DNA of 50,779 nt from Bacteroidales bacterium (GCA_012522795.1 JAAYJT010000006.1:1-50779); one strand, 5' to 3'; counted from the first letter of the stretch, positions 1-10,548 are shown. Notes: generated from the letters alone by a model not told the origin. A program made the numbers and translations.

Positions 1-22
1 TCTTCATCTCGCTTTTTTTGAG

Positions 23-66
23 AAACCCCGATTTTGAGACTTTATGCTCGTTTTCGGGGTTTTGTT
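23..66 (+). terminator. Rho-independent terminator-like hairpin at the window edge
   Basis: AAACCCCGA at 23-31 pairs perfectly with TCGGGGTTT at 54-62 and is followed by a T-rich stretch on the plus strand. It probably ends a plus-strand gene lying left of the window. On the minus strand it is followed by A, not T, so it is a poor terminator for the ATPase operon. From 67 to 311 I see no gene; the bases are AT-rich. Confidence 0.5.
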
Positions 67-311
67 TCCGCAAAGATACAACTTAATTATTTATAAATCA
101 AATATTTAAGCCTTTTCTGAAAGTGCCCATGTATCTTAGAATAGTAAAAATCTTCTATTTCAGTGTTTTGCTGATAAACTACAAATCATGATATAGCAAA
201 ACAGGAAAGATGCGTTTTTCAGAAATATTACAATAAATATCAGCGAATTTAAAACTCATTGACATGTCCTGTTTCATCAAGCAATTACAGCCTTTAAATC
301 ATAATTTTTTA

Positions 312-785
<474 letters not shown>

Positions 786-886
786 TTAATTGTTAAAAGT
801 TAATTTTTGATAATAAATGAATTTCTGTTTTAAATTATGAATTGTTTATGTTTATTAGATAGTTTTAATTAATTAAAAAATATTTT

Positions 887-2692
887 TCATTTTTTAATTT
901 TTTCAGTAAATGGTTTATATTCTTTACCTCCACCGTTAAATCCTGCGTATTTAAAAAATTCAACAAAAGTTAAACGCATAGGATGAACAAAAGCCCCTAA
1001 TGATGCAATAAGAATATTGAGAGTGTGAGCAAGAGTAAGGAATATCACAAATATAACAGGGCCAACATACGGGGTCTCAAGCAAGCTTAATCCAACGCTA
1101 TTGATAACAAATCCAAGTATTGAACTAGCAATACCAAGAGCAAATAAACGAATGTACGACAGTATATCACCAAACAATCCGGTTGCCATTCCATAAATAT
1201 CCCATATACCCTTGCCAATTCTTACGAAAATATTTACATTAGGATCATTCAGCAAGAATATAAACACGCCACTTACTGCCAACACACTATATAAGACTAT
1301 CTTTTCACCTTCTGGAAGGATTTTAGTTTGCACCAATATTACTCGAGCGATCAAGCCTAAGAAAAGGACAAGCCATCCAAGAGTTGAGAACGCATATTTA
1401 AAACCTCTTTGTTTAGTAATATTAAGTATTTTCACAAATAGTCCGAAGAGTATCTGAACACATCCCAGGATCAATGCCAGATAAAACATTTTCTGACTGT
1501 CGAGAAAATATTCACGCATGCCGGAAAGGAACGGAATATTGGCATCAATAAGGCTAATACCAAAAAACGTCCCTGATAGAGTTCCCAGAATAACAGTACC
1601 TATACCAAGATATTGAGCCAGCGACAAATAAGGTCGGAAAGAAGGATCCACTTTTCGTTTTAGCAATAGAGACAATATTAAGATCAACAGTCCGTAACCT
1701 GCATCTCCAACACAGAATCCAAAAAACATCATAAAAAATGGAGCAAAAAATTGCGTCAGATCCAATTCATGATAAGAAGGTAATGAGAAAAGACTGCCAA
1801 TTGGTTCAAACAACTTGGCAAAAGGTTTATTTTGTAGTAGAATTGGTATCTTATCGGTTTCTTCTGGTTGACCTTCCACATAAAGAATCTTGTTTTCTTC
1901 GCAAAACTCTATAAGCTTTTGTTCTTCCGATTCAGGAACATAACCCTGAAGAAGCATCAACTTTTCGTCTGCTTCAACACGTGTATTAGATATAACACGA
2001 TTAAAATCAGCTTTGGTTTTTAATTTTTGTAAAGTTTCCTCAAGTACTGGTATTGAAGTAGCTGCAAATTCATCTAGCATATCAGCAACTTTCTTTTTAC
2101 GCTCCAGAATTGCATCACGACGTTTAATTACTTCGGTAACAGATAATTCAGGTGCTTTTACCTCTTCGGCACTGAGTTCAACAGGTTCATCACTATCACT
2201 TACTAGTATAAAATACACACTTGTCGGAGTTGATCTTACAACTCCAATAGCATATTGATTTTCCCATTCGGGATTATATCTTTTTGCCGAAGCAATATAA
2301 AAAGAAACATTTAAATCAGCTTTTTTTAGATTTTCAAGAGTGCCAAGTGAGAAATCACCCCAGGGTTCAAGATTTGAAATTTCTTTGTTTACCGAATTAA
2401 GTTGTTGTTCAAAACCATCTTCTTCATTAAGTAATTCTCTAACTTTTTCAACTATGGCAATCCCATCGGTTTCAGGTGAGGGAGAATCTTTTGAGGCTAT
2501 CCTCCGGCGATTAAGCAATTTAATGGTCTCTTGAATTGCTCTTTGTTCCATCAACTGAACACGTGTTTCGTCATCCATATTTTTAGTACGTTCCACAATA
2601 TCTACCACACCAACTTTCCGTAATTTTTCCAGAAAGATCTGATAATCTTCATGATAAACCAGAAACGTATATTTTTTCATTGGTACTATCAT
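887..2692 (-). CDS. atpI: V-type ATP synthase subunit I (stator membrane subunit a)
   Basis: This 601-residue subunit is the stator that supplies the ion half-channels. Residues 1 to about 310 are a soluble, partly coiled-coil arm; the remainder is a multi-helix membrane domain beginning near FMMFFGFCVGDAGYG. The conserved arginine that faces the rotor carboxylate is in SYIRLFALGIA (R515), and the family motif GAFVHPMRLTFVEFF follows near the C-terminus. The start MIVPMKKY overlaps the stop of atpD by four bases (ATGA), which supports this start over the internal Met at residue 5. Length is typical for the bacterial family. Confidence 0.95.
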   Translation of the reverse strand: MIVPMKKYTFLVYHEDYQIFLEKLRKVGVVDIVERTKNMDDETRVQLMEQRAIQETIKLLNRRRIASKDSPSPETDGIAIVEKVRELLNEEDGFEQQLNSVNKEISNLEPWGDFSLGTLENLKKADLNVSFYIASAKRYNPEWENQYAIGVVRSTPTSVYFILVSDSDEPVELSAEEVKAPELSVTEVIKRRDAILERKKKVADMLDEFAATSIPVLEETLQKLKTKADFNRVISNTRVEADEKLMLLQGYVPESEEQKLIEFCEENKILYVEGQPEETDKIPILLQNKPFAKLFEPIGSLFSLPSYHELDLTQFFAPFFMMFFGFCVGDAGYGLLILILSLLLKRKVDPSFRPYLSLAQYLGIGTVILGTLSGTFFGISLIDANIPFLSGMREYFLDSQKMFYLALILGCVQILFGLFVKILNITKQRGFKYAFSTLGWLVLFLGLIARVILVQTKILPEGEKIVLYSVLAVSGVFIFLLNDPNVNIFVRIGKGIWDIYGMATGLFGDILSYIRLFALGIASSILGFVINSVGLSLLETPYVGPVIFVIFLTLAHTLNILIASLGAFVHPMRLTFVEFFKYAGFNGGGKEYKPFTEKIKK

Positions 2693-3291
2693 GCCACTTC
2701 CTCCATTTGTGTAATACGATTTTTCACAATTTTTTGAGATGATTTTGATAGATTCTCTTCATCTTCAAGAAAACGTTTAATTTTTAAAATGGCTTCTTCG
2801 TAACCAGGTATCTGTACTTTTTCATAAAGATTTACTTTCTGTGTGGTTTTCTTTCTGGCGTGATCCAACAACCTCATTTTACGAACAAAAAATTCACGTT
2901 CAATCGCAATTATTGCTAGTTCTTTCAAAATCGAAATACCATCCATATACCAGAATGGATTATTAAACAAGCTAAAATCGTTTATTCTAAAATGGATTTG
3001 TTCCAAAACAGGCGTTCTTACACCAGCAATCTTTTTTATGCTTAAATCAACATCATCAATATGAACAAGTGATGTATCAAATTCAGCCCAAAGACTAGTC
3101 ATTTCATCATAAGCAGCCATTTTTTCATGAAGTTTATCATCAAGTCTTGAAGCTTCATCTTTTGCTCGACTAACTTCTACCCGCAATGCTGATTCTTTAT
3201 TTTTCAAAGTTGGAAGTGCTCGCAAACGAATACTCAACTGCTTATTCAATTCTTGTAATGAAGTCTTATTATATTGAAATTTTATTGCCAT
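2689..3291 (-). CDS. atpD: V-type ATP synthase subunit D (central stalk)
   Basis: This 200-residue protein is the central rotor shaft, the counterpart of F-type gamma. The sequence has long amphipathic helices at both ends (residues 1-70 and about 140-195), the expected antiparallel coiled coil, with the family-like start FQYNKTSLQELNKQL. It lies 137 bp after atpB and overlaps atpI by four bases. No subunit F gene, the usual partner of D, follows. Confidence 0.92.
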   Translation of the reverse strand: MAIKFQYNKTSLQELNKQLSIRLRALPTLKNKESALRVEVSRAKDEASRLDDKLHEKMAAYDEMTSLWAEFDTSLVHIDDVDLSIKKIAGVRTPVLEQIHFRINDFSLFNNPFWYMDGISILKELAIIAIEREFFVRKMRLLDHARKKTTQKVNLYEKVQIPGYEEAILKIKRFLEDEENLSKSSQKIVKNRITQMEEVA

Positions 3292-3428
3292 TTATTCGAT
3301 GATTATACCTAAAATTCAAAATTCATTTAACTCACTTCTAAAGTAATTCTCTTAGTATTTATCTGATTAAATATGTTAATGTTTTAATCTTTCTCAAGTT
3401 GAAATAATGAATTTAGAATTTACTGTTC

Positions 3429-4754
3429 TTAATTATCTTTAATCCAGTATTTATCAACCAAGTCTTTTCTCAAACCTACTTCAGCAGGTGAAAAATATTT
3501 GTTGAACAAACTCCATGCTATAATAAGCATTTGTTCAGTATCAATATTTACGTCAATAGCCAATAACTTATCTGAGTATTCTTTAGCAAAGTCCAGAGTT
3601 CGCTGATCATAGTCGGTAAGATCAAAACCATTTTCAAGTTTAGTGCGTGCATTAGCAGCATCGGCATAAAGACGTACTGCAGCATTCATCACCTGCGGAT
3701 GGTCTTCACGGGTTTTAGTACCTATAACCAATTGCTTCAGACGTGACAAGCTCCGAAACGGGTCAACAATAACTTTCCCAATTTCAGTATCACGACGTAA
3801 AAACAACTGACCTTCAGTAATATATCCGGTATTGTCAGGAATAGCATGTGTAATATCTCCGCCCGAAAGAGTAGTAACAGCAATAATGGTAATTGATCCC
3901 CCGTCAGGAAATTGAACTGCTTTTTCATAGAGTTTTGCAAGGTCGCTGTATAATGAACCCGGCATAGAGTCTTTTGATGGAATCTGGTCCATACGGTTCG
4001 AAACTATACTTAATGCATCGGCATACAGGGTCATATCAGTAAGTAGCACAAGCACTTTTTCATTTTTATCCACTGCAAAATATTCAGCAGCTGTAAGTGC
4101 CATATCGGGAACCAGCAGTCGTTCGACAGGTGGATCTTCAGTAGTATTTACAAAACTAATGATACGATTAAGTGCTCCTGCATGCTCAAATACATTTTTA
4201 TAATACAGATAATCGTCGTTTGTAAGACCCATACCACCAAGAATAATCTTATCAGCTTTAGCACGCATGGCAACCATAGCCATTACCTGATTATAAGGCT
4301 GATCGGGATCAGCAAAAAATGGAATTTTTTGCCCGGTAACCAGGGTGTTGTTAAGATCAATACCTGCAATACCCGTTGCAATAAGCTCTGATGGCTGCAT
4401 CCGCCTTACCGGGTTTACAGAAGGACCGCCGATTTCACGTTCTTCACCTTCAACTTCGGGACCTCCGTCGATAGGTTCGCCAAAAGAGTTAAAAAATCTT
4501 CCGGCAAGGTCTTCACTGACTTTTAACGTTGGAGGTCGATTAAAGAATACTACTTCAGCATTGGTAGGTATTTCTTCAGTACCTGAAAAAACCTGAAGGG
4601 TAACATTATCGCCCATAATTTTTACTACCTGAGCAAGACGTCCATGTACCAATGCAAGTTCTTCATTCCCAACTCCAGTAGCATTTAATGAGCAAGTGGC
4701 TTTAGTGATCTGAGTGATTTTTGTATAGATTTTCTGAAAAGCTCTGGTTTCCAT
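3429..4754 (-). CDS. atpB: V-type ATP synthase subunit B (non-catalytic nucleotide-binding subunit)
   Basis: This 441-residue protein is the regulatory subunit of the soluble V1 head and alternates with subunit A in a hexamer. It shows the family features: an N-terminal beta-barrel with GNEELALVHGR, the region GIDLNNTLVTGQKIPFF where the A subunit would have a P-loop (degenerate here, as expected for B), and the conserved LTDMTLYADAL and SMPGSLYSDLA segments. Its start overlaps the stop of atpA by one base, so the two are probably translationally coupled. Length is slightly short of the usual 455-470 residues. Confidence 0.95.
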   Translation of the reverse strand: METRAFQKIYTKITQITKATCSLNATGVGNEELALVHGRLAQVVKIMGDNVTLQVFSGTEEIPTNAEVVFFNRPPTLKVSEDLAGRFFNSFGEPIDGGPEVEGEEREIGGPSVNPVRRMQPSELIATGIAGIDLNNTLVTGQKIPFFADPDQPYNQVMAMVAMRAKADKIILGGMGLTNDDYLYYKNVFEHAGALNRIISFVNTTEDPPVERLLVPDMALTAAEYFAVDKNEKVLVLLTDMTLYADALSIVSNRMDQIPSKDSMPGSLYSDLAKLYEKAVQFPDGGSITIIAVTTLSGGDITHAIPDNTGYITEGQLFLRRDTEIGKVIVDPFRSLSRLKQLVIGTKTREDHPQVMNAAVRLYADAANARTKLENGFDLTDYDQRTLDFAKEYSDKLLAIDVNIDTEQMLIIAWSLFNKYFSPAEVGLRKDLVDKYWIKDN

Positions 4755-6523
4755 TACGATACTTTCCTTTCATCAATTATATTATGTAATTCTTTTTCAA
4801 AATCATAAAAATCTTTCGATTCAAATACTGAATAGTTCATCTGTTTCAAAAGGTTGATAACTCTTTTGAAATAAGTGTTTACTTCTTCAAAATTATCGAA
4901 ATTAAAATCGGTATAATAAATGTCATAGATTTTATCAAGCATGAATTTTTGCCTGTTCATTGGTGCATTACAGTCAATTTTATCGAAAGCATCCTGCTGA
5001 AGTATTACTGAATCAAATACTTCAGATTTCCAATAAACAAGGTGATAATCAAGTGGAACACCATCGTCACCAAGAATATTTATTTGTTCTGAAGCTTCTT
5101 TACCACGGATCAGAATATTCTTCAACATCATTACTCTATCCACCCAATCATCAGCAATATCCTTTTTAAGATTTTCCTGTAATTCAGGATATTCAAGATA
5201 TTTTGAATAGCTGTCAATGGGGTCAATAGCAGGATAGCGTTTACTGTCAGCACGCTGCTGCGATAAAGCATAGAAAGCGCGGGCAGCTTTTTTAGTTGAC
5301 TCGGTTACTGGTTCTTTAAGGTTACCACCGGCAGGCGAAACAGTTCCAATAAAAGTAATAGAACCGGTTTTTCCATTGTTCAGGTATACGAAACCGGCAC
5401 GGCTGTAGAAGTTTGAAATAATAGCAGGCAGGTCCATCGGAAAAGCGTCAGGTCCGGGAAGTTCTTCCATACGGTTCGACATTTCGCGTAATGCCTGGGC
5501 CCAGCGCGATGTAGAATCGGCAAGCAACAATATTTTCAAACCCATTGCACGATAATATTCTGAAATTGCCATCGCAGTGTAAACCGAAGCTTCGCGAGCA
5601 GCAACAGGCATATTGGAAGTGTTTGCAATAATGGTAGTACGCTCCATTAATTTCCTGCCTGTTCGCGGGTCTTCAAGTTCGGGGAACTCAGTAAACAGTT
5701 CAACAACCTCATTAGCACGTTCACCACATGCTGCCACAACCACAATATCAGCCTCAGCCTGTTTTGAAATAGCATGCTGAAGAACAGTTTTTCCACTACC
5801 AAAAGGACCGGGTATAAAGCCTGTTCCGCCTTCAACAATTGGGTTAAGCGTATCAATCGTGCGAACTCCCGTTTCAAGCAGTTTGAATGGCCTTGGCTTG
5901 TCTTGATAATTCTTGACTGCTCTTTTCACAGGCCATTTCTGAACCATTGTTACTTCAACGTCTATGCCTTTTTCATCGGTAAGGGTAGCAATGACATCAT
6001 AAATCTTGTATTTACCGGCTTTTACTAGTTTTTTAATCCTGAAATTTCCTTTAAAATTAAAAGGAACCATGATCTTGTGAGGGATTGAATTTTCCATTAC
6101 CTGCCCAAGCCAATCAGCAGCATTAACCATATCGCCTTCTTTGGCAATAGGTTCAAAATCCCATTCTTTATCAGGATTGAGAGCGCGGGTATAGTCACCA
6201 CGTTTTAGAAAAATACCCTTCATCTCATCCAGGTCGTGTTGCAAACCATCGTAATTACGTGACAGGATACCAGGTCCCAGAGTTACTTCGAGCATATGAC
6301 CTCGAAATTCTACATCAGCTGCCGGTTTTAATCCCCGAGTGCTTTCAAAAACCTGCACATAGGCTTTGTCACCCAACACTTTGATTACTTCAGCCATAAG
6401 TGCAGTACCATCATGGCTGATATAGCAAATTTCATTTTGCGCTACCGGGCCATATACCTCAACAATTACAAGGTTGGCAATTATGCCTGTTACCTTACCG
6501 CGGGTTAAGTTGTTGCTATTCAT
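4754..6523 (-). CDS. atpA: V-type ATP synthase subunit A (catalytic ATPase subunit)
   Basis: This 589-residue protein hydrolyses or makes ATP in the V1 head. The P-loop GPFGSGKT is at residues 239-246, followed by the Walker B region ILLLADSTSRWAQALREMS and the catalytic AACGERANEVVE segment. The long insert between the N-terminal barrel and the nucleotide domain (about residues 100-210), which separates V/A-type A subunits from F-type beta, is present. It overlaps the DUF2764 gene by one base upstream and atpB by one base downstream, so E-DUF2764-A-B are tightly coupled. Confidence 0.97.
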   Translation of the reverse strand: MNSNNLTRGKVTGIIANLVIVEVYGPVAQNEICYISHDGTALMAEVIKVLGDKAYVQVFESTRGLKPAADVEFRGHMLEVTLGPGILSRNYDGLQHDLDEMKGIFLKRGDYTRALNPDKEWDFEPIAKEGDMVNAADWLGQVMENSIPHKIMVPFNFKGNFRIKKLVKAGKYKIYDVIATLTDEKGIDVEVTMVQKWPVKRAVKNYQDKPRPFKLLETGVRTIDTLNPIVEGGTGFIPGPFGSGKTVLQHAISKQAEADIVVVAACGERANEVVELFTEFPELEDPRTGRKLMERTTIIANTSNMPVAAREASVYTAMAISEYYRAMGLKILLLADSTSRWAQALREMSNRMEELPGPDAFPMDLPAIISNFYSRAGFVYLNNGKTGSITFIGTVSPAGGNLKEPVTESTKKAARAFYALSQQRADSKRYPAIDPIDSYSKYLEYPELQENLKKDIADDWVDRVMMLKNILIRGKEASEQINILGDDGVPLDYHLVYWKSEVFDSVILQQDAFDKIDCNAPMNRQKFMLDKIYDIYYTDFNFDNFEEVNTYFKRVINLLKQMNYSVFESKDFYDFEKELHNIIDERKVS

Positions 6524-7350
6524 TATATATTAAACTCTTTTGAAAATTTATAACTATTTTCCAGGTCTTTAATCAATTTCCGGAACATTTCTTCGCCAGT
6601 TTTTTTATCAAGCTTCAGCCAACGTTCTACCATCTTCATTTTTATTACAAAAGCAAGAATGACTTCAATTGAAAAATATCTGAAAGTGTTCTGCTCATCA
6701 AGATAATTCCATTTTAACTGATCAATGGCTCTTTCACGATCAAGCAAATTGTCGTATTCATTGATCTGAATCAGTTTATCAATATAGAAAAATTCATCCT
6801 GCAAACCAAAATCCGCTGCATTGCTTTTGCGAATGGCATTATTAATATAATTATCTCCAACTAAAAGGTGTTCCACAGGAATTTTATGACGTCGTGCAGT
6901 AAAACCTGCTAGGATGTTACGGATATTACATTCAAGCTCAAACCAATCCCGCAAAAACTCATTCTTGGTTTTAAATAAGTACTCATAATATAGAGTTGCA
7001 AGCTGATCTTCCCAGCTCATTTTAGCTCTAATCGGTTGATCTGTTTTAAAACTGGTTATAAAGGTTTTAAGATAAGAAGGCAGAATTTTTGGTTCCTTGA
7101 TCTCTTCTTCCAGCTCATAAAATGAATATTTTCCAGAACTATCGAATTTGTCAATATTCTGAGTAAGCAGGTTAAGCACATTATTATTATCAACTTCAAG
7201 AAATAATAATTCTACTAATTTATAATCGGTAGAATGAAGATTTGCTTTCAGTTCCATTTTAAACTCAGACAAAGTAACAGAAAGCTTACTTTGCTCAAAA
7301 ACAATATCCGGCATACCTGCTACCAGGTAGTAATAATTTCTCCTATACAT
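6523..7350 (-). CDS. DUF2764 family protein, V-ATPase operon component
   Basis: This 275-residue protein starts with NYYYLVAGMPDIVFEQSK, the signature of the DUF2764 family that lies between subunits E and A in V-ATPase operons of Bacteroidota, Chlamydiae and spirochaetes. It is rich in charged helices and has no membrane segment or signal peptide. No gene for subunit C is in this operon, and I infer that this protein occupies the same position, linking rotor and central stalk; this is context-based. It overlaps both neighbours by one base. The exact biochemical role is not established by the sequence. Confidence 0.85.
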   Translation of the reverse strand: MYRRNYYYLVAGMPDIVFEQSKLSVTLSEFKMELKANLHSTDYKLVELLFLEVDNNNVLNLLTQNIDKFDSSGKYSFYELEEEIKEPKILPSYLKTFITSFKTDQPIRAKMSWEDQLATLYYEYLFKTKNEFLRDWFELECNIRNILAGFTARRHKIPVEHLLVGDNYINNAIRKSNAADFGLQDEFFYIDKLIQINEYDNLLDRERAIDQLKWNYLDEQNTFRYFSIEVILAFVIKMKMVERWLKLDKKTGEEMFRKLIKDLENSYKFSKEFNI

Positions 7351-7967
7351 TATTCGTCCCCGTATAGCAATTTGGTAGTTCTTGGCCTGAGATAATATTT
7401 AAAGAAATTTTCGAAGTCCTCATCAGTAAAGCTTAATAAAAAGCTTTTATCGCCCGGACCAATTCGAAAACCACTGCTCAACTTGTTATCGAATTGAATA
7501 TCAAGTCCGCCTTTCAACAATTCATTAGTTTTCCGGTCAAAATAATTGCCAAGAGTTTTTTCATCTTCTTTTGGCAATGTAAGAGCAAGATTAATACCTG
7601 CATTTGACCCGGGATCCCAGTTTTTTATAATAGTCTCAATGATCTTTTTAATAAAATCTTTATCGTTGACTGCTGATTTCACAGGTTCGTGAACAAGGCG
7701 GGAAACAACCAAATTGGTAATTTGCTGTTTTAGTGCCAGAATTGATTGCCTTGCAGACATTGTCACTTCGTTTGCAACATTATTATACAATTCATCTGAC
7801 TCCTTTTTTGATTGTTCTTTCAATTCTAATGCTTCTTTTTTGGCATTTTCCAAAATAGCTTCTGCCTCTTTACGAGCGTTTTCAACAATAGCGGCAGCTT
7901 CTTTATTTGCCTTTTCTATACCTTCGTTGTAGATTTTACTGGTAAGCTCTTGAAGTTTACTTTCCAT
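7350..7967 (-). CDS. atpE: V-type ATP synthase subunit E (peripheral stalk)
   Basis: This 205-residue protein forms the peripheral stalk. Residues 10-75 are an Ala/Glu/Lys-rich coiled coil (AIVENARKEAEAILENAKK), followed by a globular C-terminal head domain that binds the top of V1. It is the first gene of the operon. A subunit G/H partner, which normally pairs with E in the stalk, is not encoded in the operon. A candidate -7 element lies 24 bp upstream. Confidence 0.92.
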   Translation of the reverse strand: MESKLQELTSKIYNEGIEKANKEAAAIVENARKEAEAILENAKKEALELKEQSKKESDELYNNVANEVTMSARQSILALKQQITNLVVSRLVHEPVKSAVNDKDFIKKIIETIIKNWDPGSNAGINLALTLPKEDEKTLGNYFDRKTNELLKGGLDIQFDNKLSSGFRIGPGDKSFLLSFTDEDFENFFKYYLRPRTTKLLYGDE

Positions 7968-7990
7968 TTTCTGATTTTTAAAATTGAGTG

Positions 7991-7998
7991 CAAAATTA
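7991..7998 (-). promoter_or_regulatory. Candidate -7 promoter element for the V-ATPase operon
   Basis: On the minus strand this reads TAATTTTG, matching the Bacteroidota -7 consensus TAnnTTTG. It lies 24 bp from the atpE start. No clear TTTG -33 box is found 19-21 bp upstream, so support is partial. Confidence 0.4.
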
Positions 7999-8065
7999 GT
8001 ATTTTATTAATATGTTGAGCATCTTCGTGTTATTTAATTATTGACTGTAGATAAATATTCTCACT

Positions 8066-8080
8066 ACATTGAAACAATGT
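8066..8080. repeat. 15-bp inverted repeat in the atpE-pepD intergenic region
   Basis: ACATTGAAACAATGT has perfect 6-bp arms around AAA. It lies about 70 bp upstream of the candidate atpE -7 element. It might be an operator, but I recognise no regulator. The rest of the 576-bp gap between atpE and pepD is AT-rich and holds no gene that I can support. Confidence 0.3.
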
Positions 8081-8502
8081 GCTAAAGTCACATTGAAGAA
8101 CATATTCCACTGTATTTCAAGACATTACAAAGAAAATATCATACATTCCTTGTCAAAATATTCATTAAAAATAACAGGTTACAGAAATAAACTTTTTATT
8201 ACTCTTGATCATTGAAAAGCTCTGTACAGATACCTGAATATCAAGAACCTTTAATTTGCATTTATAGAATCGTAAAATCATAAAAATGTTTTTATTCTCA
8301 AAAAAACAATTAATTCAATTTCTATTATTACAAAAGTTTTATCCTTTAGTATTTCAAAAAGTAAAATCAATGATTTTTATCAGAATGCCAATTAAATTAG
8401 GTTCTGAAATAGGTTATTGCAGAAACAAGCCTGATTAGAAAATGTTTAAAGGCTTAAAACAAAATTATTTTTTACTTGGTTCTAAAATTAAAATTTTTAG
8501 TG

Positions 8503-8510
8503 TACGTTTG
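8503..8510 (+). promoter_or_regulatory. Candidate -7 promoter element for pepD
   Basis: TACGTTTG matches TAnnTTTG, 33 bp before the pepD start. A CTTG at 8475-8478 is the nearest -33 candidate but the 24-bp gap is longer than usual. Confidence 0.45.
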
Positions 8511-8543
8511 TAAATTCATTATTCTAATCCAAAAACTGATGTT

Positions 8544-10004
8544 ATGAGTTATGTTTTCGAAGGTTTAAAACCAGATGCCCTATGGCAGTATTTTGATGAA
8601 ATATGTAAAATCCCCCGACCTTCAAAAAAAGAGGATAAAATTATTGCCTATCTTTTAAAGTTTGCTGCCGATCATGATCTTGAAGTTGATACTGATGAGA
8701 TTGGTAATGTTTTAATTAAAAAAGATGCTACACCAGAATACGAAAAGAAAAAGACTGTTGTACTACAAAGTCACGTTGATATGGTTGGCGAGAAAAACAG
8801 TAATGTTGACCATGATTTTGATACTGATCCCATAAAACCATTTATCGATGGAGAATGGGTTAAGGCTCGTGGCACGACCCTTGGCGCTGATGATGGTATT
8901 GGCGTAGCAGCACAACTGGCAATTCTGGCGGCAAACAATATTCCTCATGGTCCTATAGAATGTCTTTTCACGGTGGATGAAGAAACTGGACTTTCTGGTG
9001 CTTTTGGTTTGAAGCCTGGTTTCTTAAAAGGTAAAATTCTACTTAATCTTGACTCAGAAGATGAGGGCGAGCTTTTTATTGGTTGCGCCGGTGGAAAAGA
9101 TACAGTTGGTACCCTACCCTGCCCTACCGTGCCCGCAGATGTTGATGGAAAGGCATATCTGCTCAAGGTTAGCGGACTTAAAGGCGGACACTCAGGCGAT
9201 GATATAAATAAAGGACTTGGCAATGCCATAAAAATGCTTAACCGAGTTTTATGGACTGCAACAAAACAATATGGTCTGCGTGTTGCAGATATTGACGGTG
9301 GAAACCTAAGAAATGCCATTGCACGCGAAGCTTTTGCCACAGTTATGGTTCCGCAAAGGTTCATTAACGATTTTGAAAGTTATGTTAAAGAAATGGAAAA
9401 GATCATTAAATATGAATTCCGTTCAACTGAACCTAATTTGAGAATCAAAATTGAGGAGACCGGACTTCCTTCAAAACTGTTTGAAAAATCTTTTCAGGAA
9501 AAGCTTCTGAACACGCTTTATGCACTACCACATGGAGTTCTTTCCATGTCGCGTGAGATTCCAAACTTTGTTGAAACAAGCACCAATCTTGCTTCAATAA
9601 AAATGGTGGATGGGAAGATCGTAATAAGTACAAGTCAGCGCAGCTCGGTTGAAAGTGCCAAAGAAAGTGCTGCCAATAAACTTGCCAGTGTTTTTTCTAT
9701 GGCAGAAGCTCAGGCAGAACATTCATCCGGATATCCGGGATGGACCCCTAATCCGGACTCAGAAATTCTTGAAATCACAAAAAATGCATATAAAAAGCTT
9801 TTCAATACCGAACCAAAAGTCCTTGCCATTCATGCTGGGCTTGAGTGCGGTGTGATTGGTGAAAAATATCCGGGTATGGACATGATTTCATATGGTCCTA
9901 CCATCAAGGGTGCACACTCACCTGATGAGCGGCTTAATATTGAAACCACAAAGAAGTTCTGGGACCTCACCCTTGAAATACTGAAAAGTATCTCAGACGA
10001 GTAA
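8544..10004 (+). CDS. pepD: Aminoacyl-histidine dipeptidase (cytosolic non-specific dipeptidase, M20C)
   Basis: This 486-residue dinuclear metallopeptidase hydrolyses dipeptides such as Xaa-His in the cytoplasm. Metal-ligand motifs of the M20 family are in order: QSHVDM (H77, D79), GADDGIG (D116/D117), DEETGLSG (catalytic E146, E147), NLDSEDEGE (D170/D173) and GAHSPDERL (H458). The lid/dimerisation domain with GGHSGDDINKG (about 214-223) splits the catalytic domain as in the family. Length matches the usual 480-490. It appears to be a single-gene unit, with a minus-strand gene convergent after it. Confidence 0.95.
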   Translation: MSYVFEGLKPDALWQYFDEICKIPRPSKKEDKIIAYLLKFAADHDLEVDTDEIGNVLIKKDATPEYEKKKTVVLQSHVDMVGEKNSNVDHDFDTDPIKPFIDGEWVKARGTTLGADDGIGVAAQLAILAANNIPHGPIECLFTVDEETGLSGAFGLKPGFLKGKILLNLDSEDEGELFIGCAGGKDTVGTLPCPTVPADVDGKAYLLKVSGLKGGHSGDDINKGLGNAIKMLNRVLWTATKQYGLRVADIDGGNLRNAIAREAFATVMVPQRFINDFESYVKEMEKIIKYEFRSTEPNLRIKIEETGLPSKLFEKSFQEKLLNTLYALPHGVLSMSREIPNFVETSTNLASIKMVDGKIVISTSQRSSVESAKESAANKLASVFSMAEAQAEHSSGYPGWTPNPDSEILEITKNAYKKLFNTEPKVLAIHAGLECGVIGEKYPGMDMISYGPTIKGAHSPDERLNIETTKKFWDLTLEILKSISDE

Positions 10005-10023
10005 ATACTTGTTTTACAGATAA

Positions 10024-10548
10024 TCAAATACCGAAAACCAAGCCCACCCTGATTACGGGATTGGAATAAGGTGAATTTTCTGTTTCATTAAGATTATACA
10101 GGAGCATGATCTCAAGAGCACTATGCTCACTGAAATACTGCCTATATCCACCTCCAATGAAAATACTGTTGAAATCAATATTTTCACGGTTTTCTCTTCG
10201 GAACAACAGATATTCATATTCCGTATGAGCGAATAATTGTGGCAATATGGTATATCTGGCAAAGCAGCTTCCACCCCAGATATTGGTTTTATAGCGTTCT
10301 TTTGGGTTATATATCGAACGGATACTATAGAACTTATAGGTTCCGCCAACGCCAAGTGCTAATTTTTCGGTTAGTTTATAACCAACTATTGGTGAAATGT
10401 CAATAAGGGTAATAGTCCCAAACTGCAAACCAAAATTCCCTCCGAGATACCAGTGTTTTGTTTTTTCTGTCCTGTCAAAATCCTGAGCCAATATATAAAA
10501 AGGGATCAGTATCAGGACTGTTAAAATAGCAGTAATCCTTAGCTTCAT
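10024..10548 (-). CDS. Hypothetical small outer-membrane beta-barrel protein
   Basis: This 174-residue protein begins with a clear signal peptide (about residues 1-21, ending ILAQ). The mature part alternates hydrophobic and polar residues with many aromatic and Gly residues (HWYLGGNFGLQFG, GVGGTYKFYS, TEYEYLLFR, GGGYRQYF) and ends in a hydrophobic strand terminating RVGLVFGI, a pattern of an eight-strand outer-membrane barrel. I do not recognise a specific family and assign no function. It is followed by convergent pepD with only a 19-bp gap. Confidence 0.7.
   Translation of the reverse strand: MKLRITAILTVLILIPFYILAQDFDRTEKTKHWYLGGNFGLQFGTITLIDISPIVGYKLTEKLALGVGGTYKFYSIRSIYNPKERYKTNIWGGSCFARYTILPQLFAHTEYEYLLFRRENRENIDFNSIFIGGGYRQYFSEHSALEIMLLYNLNETENSPYSNPVIRVGLVFGI

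Noticed and set aside
10053-10355. Alternative frame of 100 codons inside the outer-membrane protein gene
   Set aside because: It has no signal peptide or family-like pattern, whereas the 174-codon frame has both.
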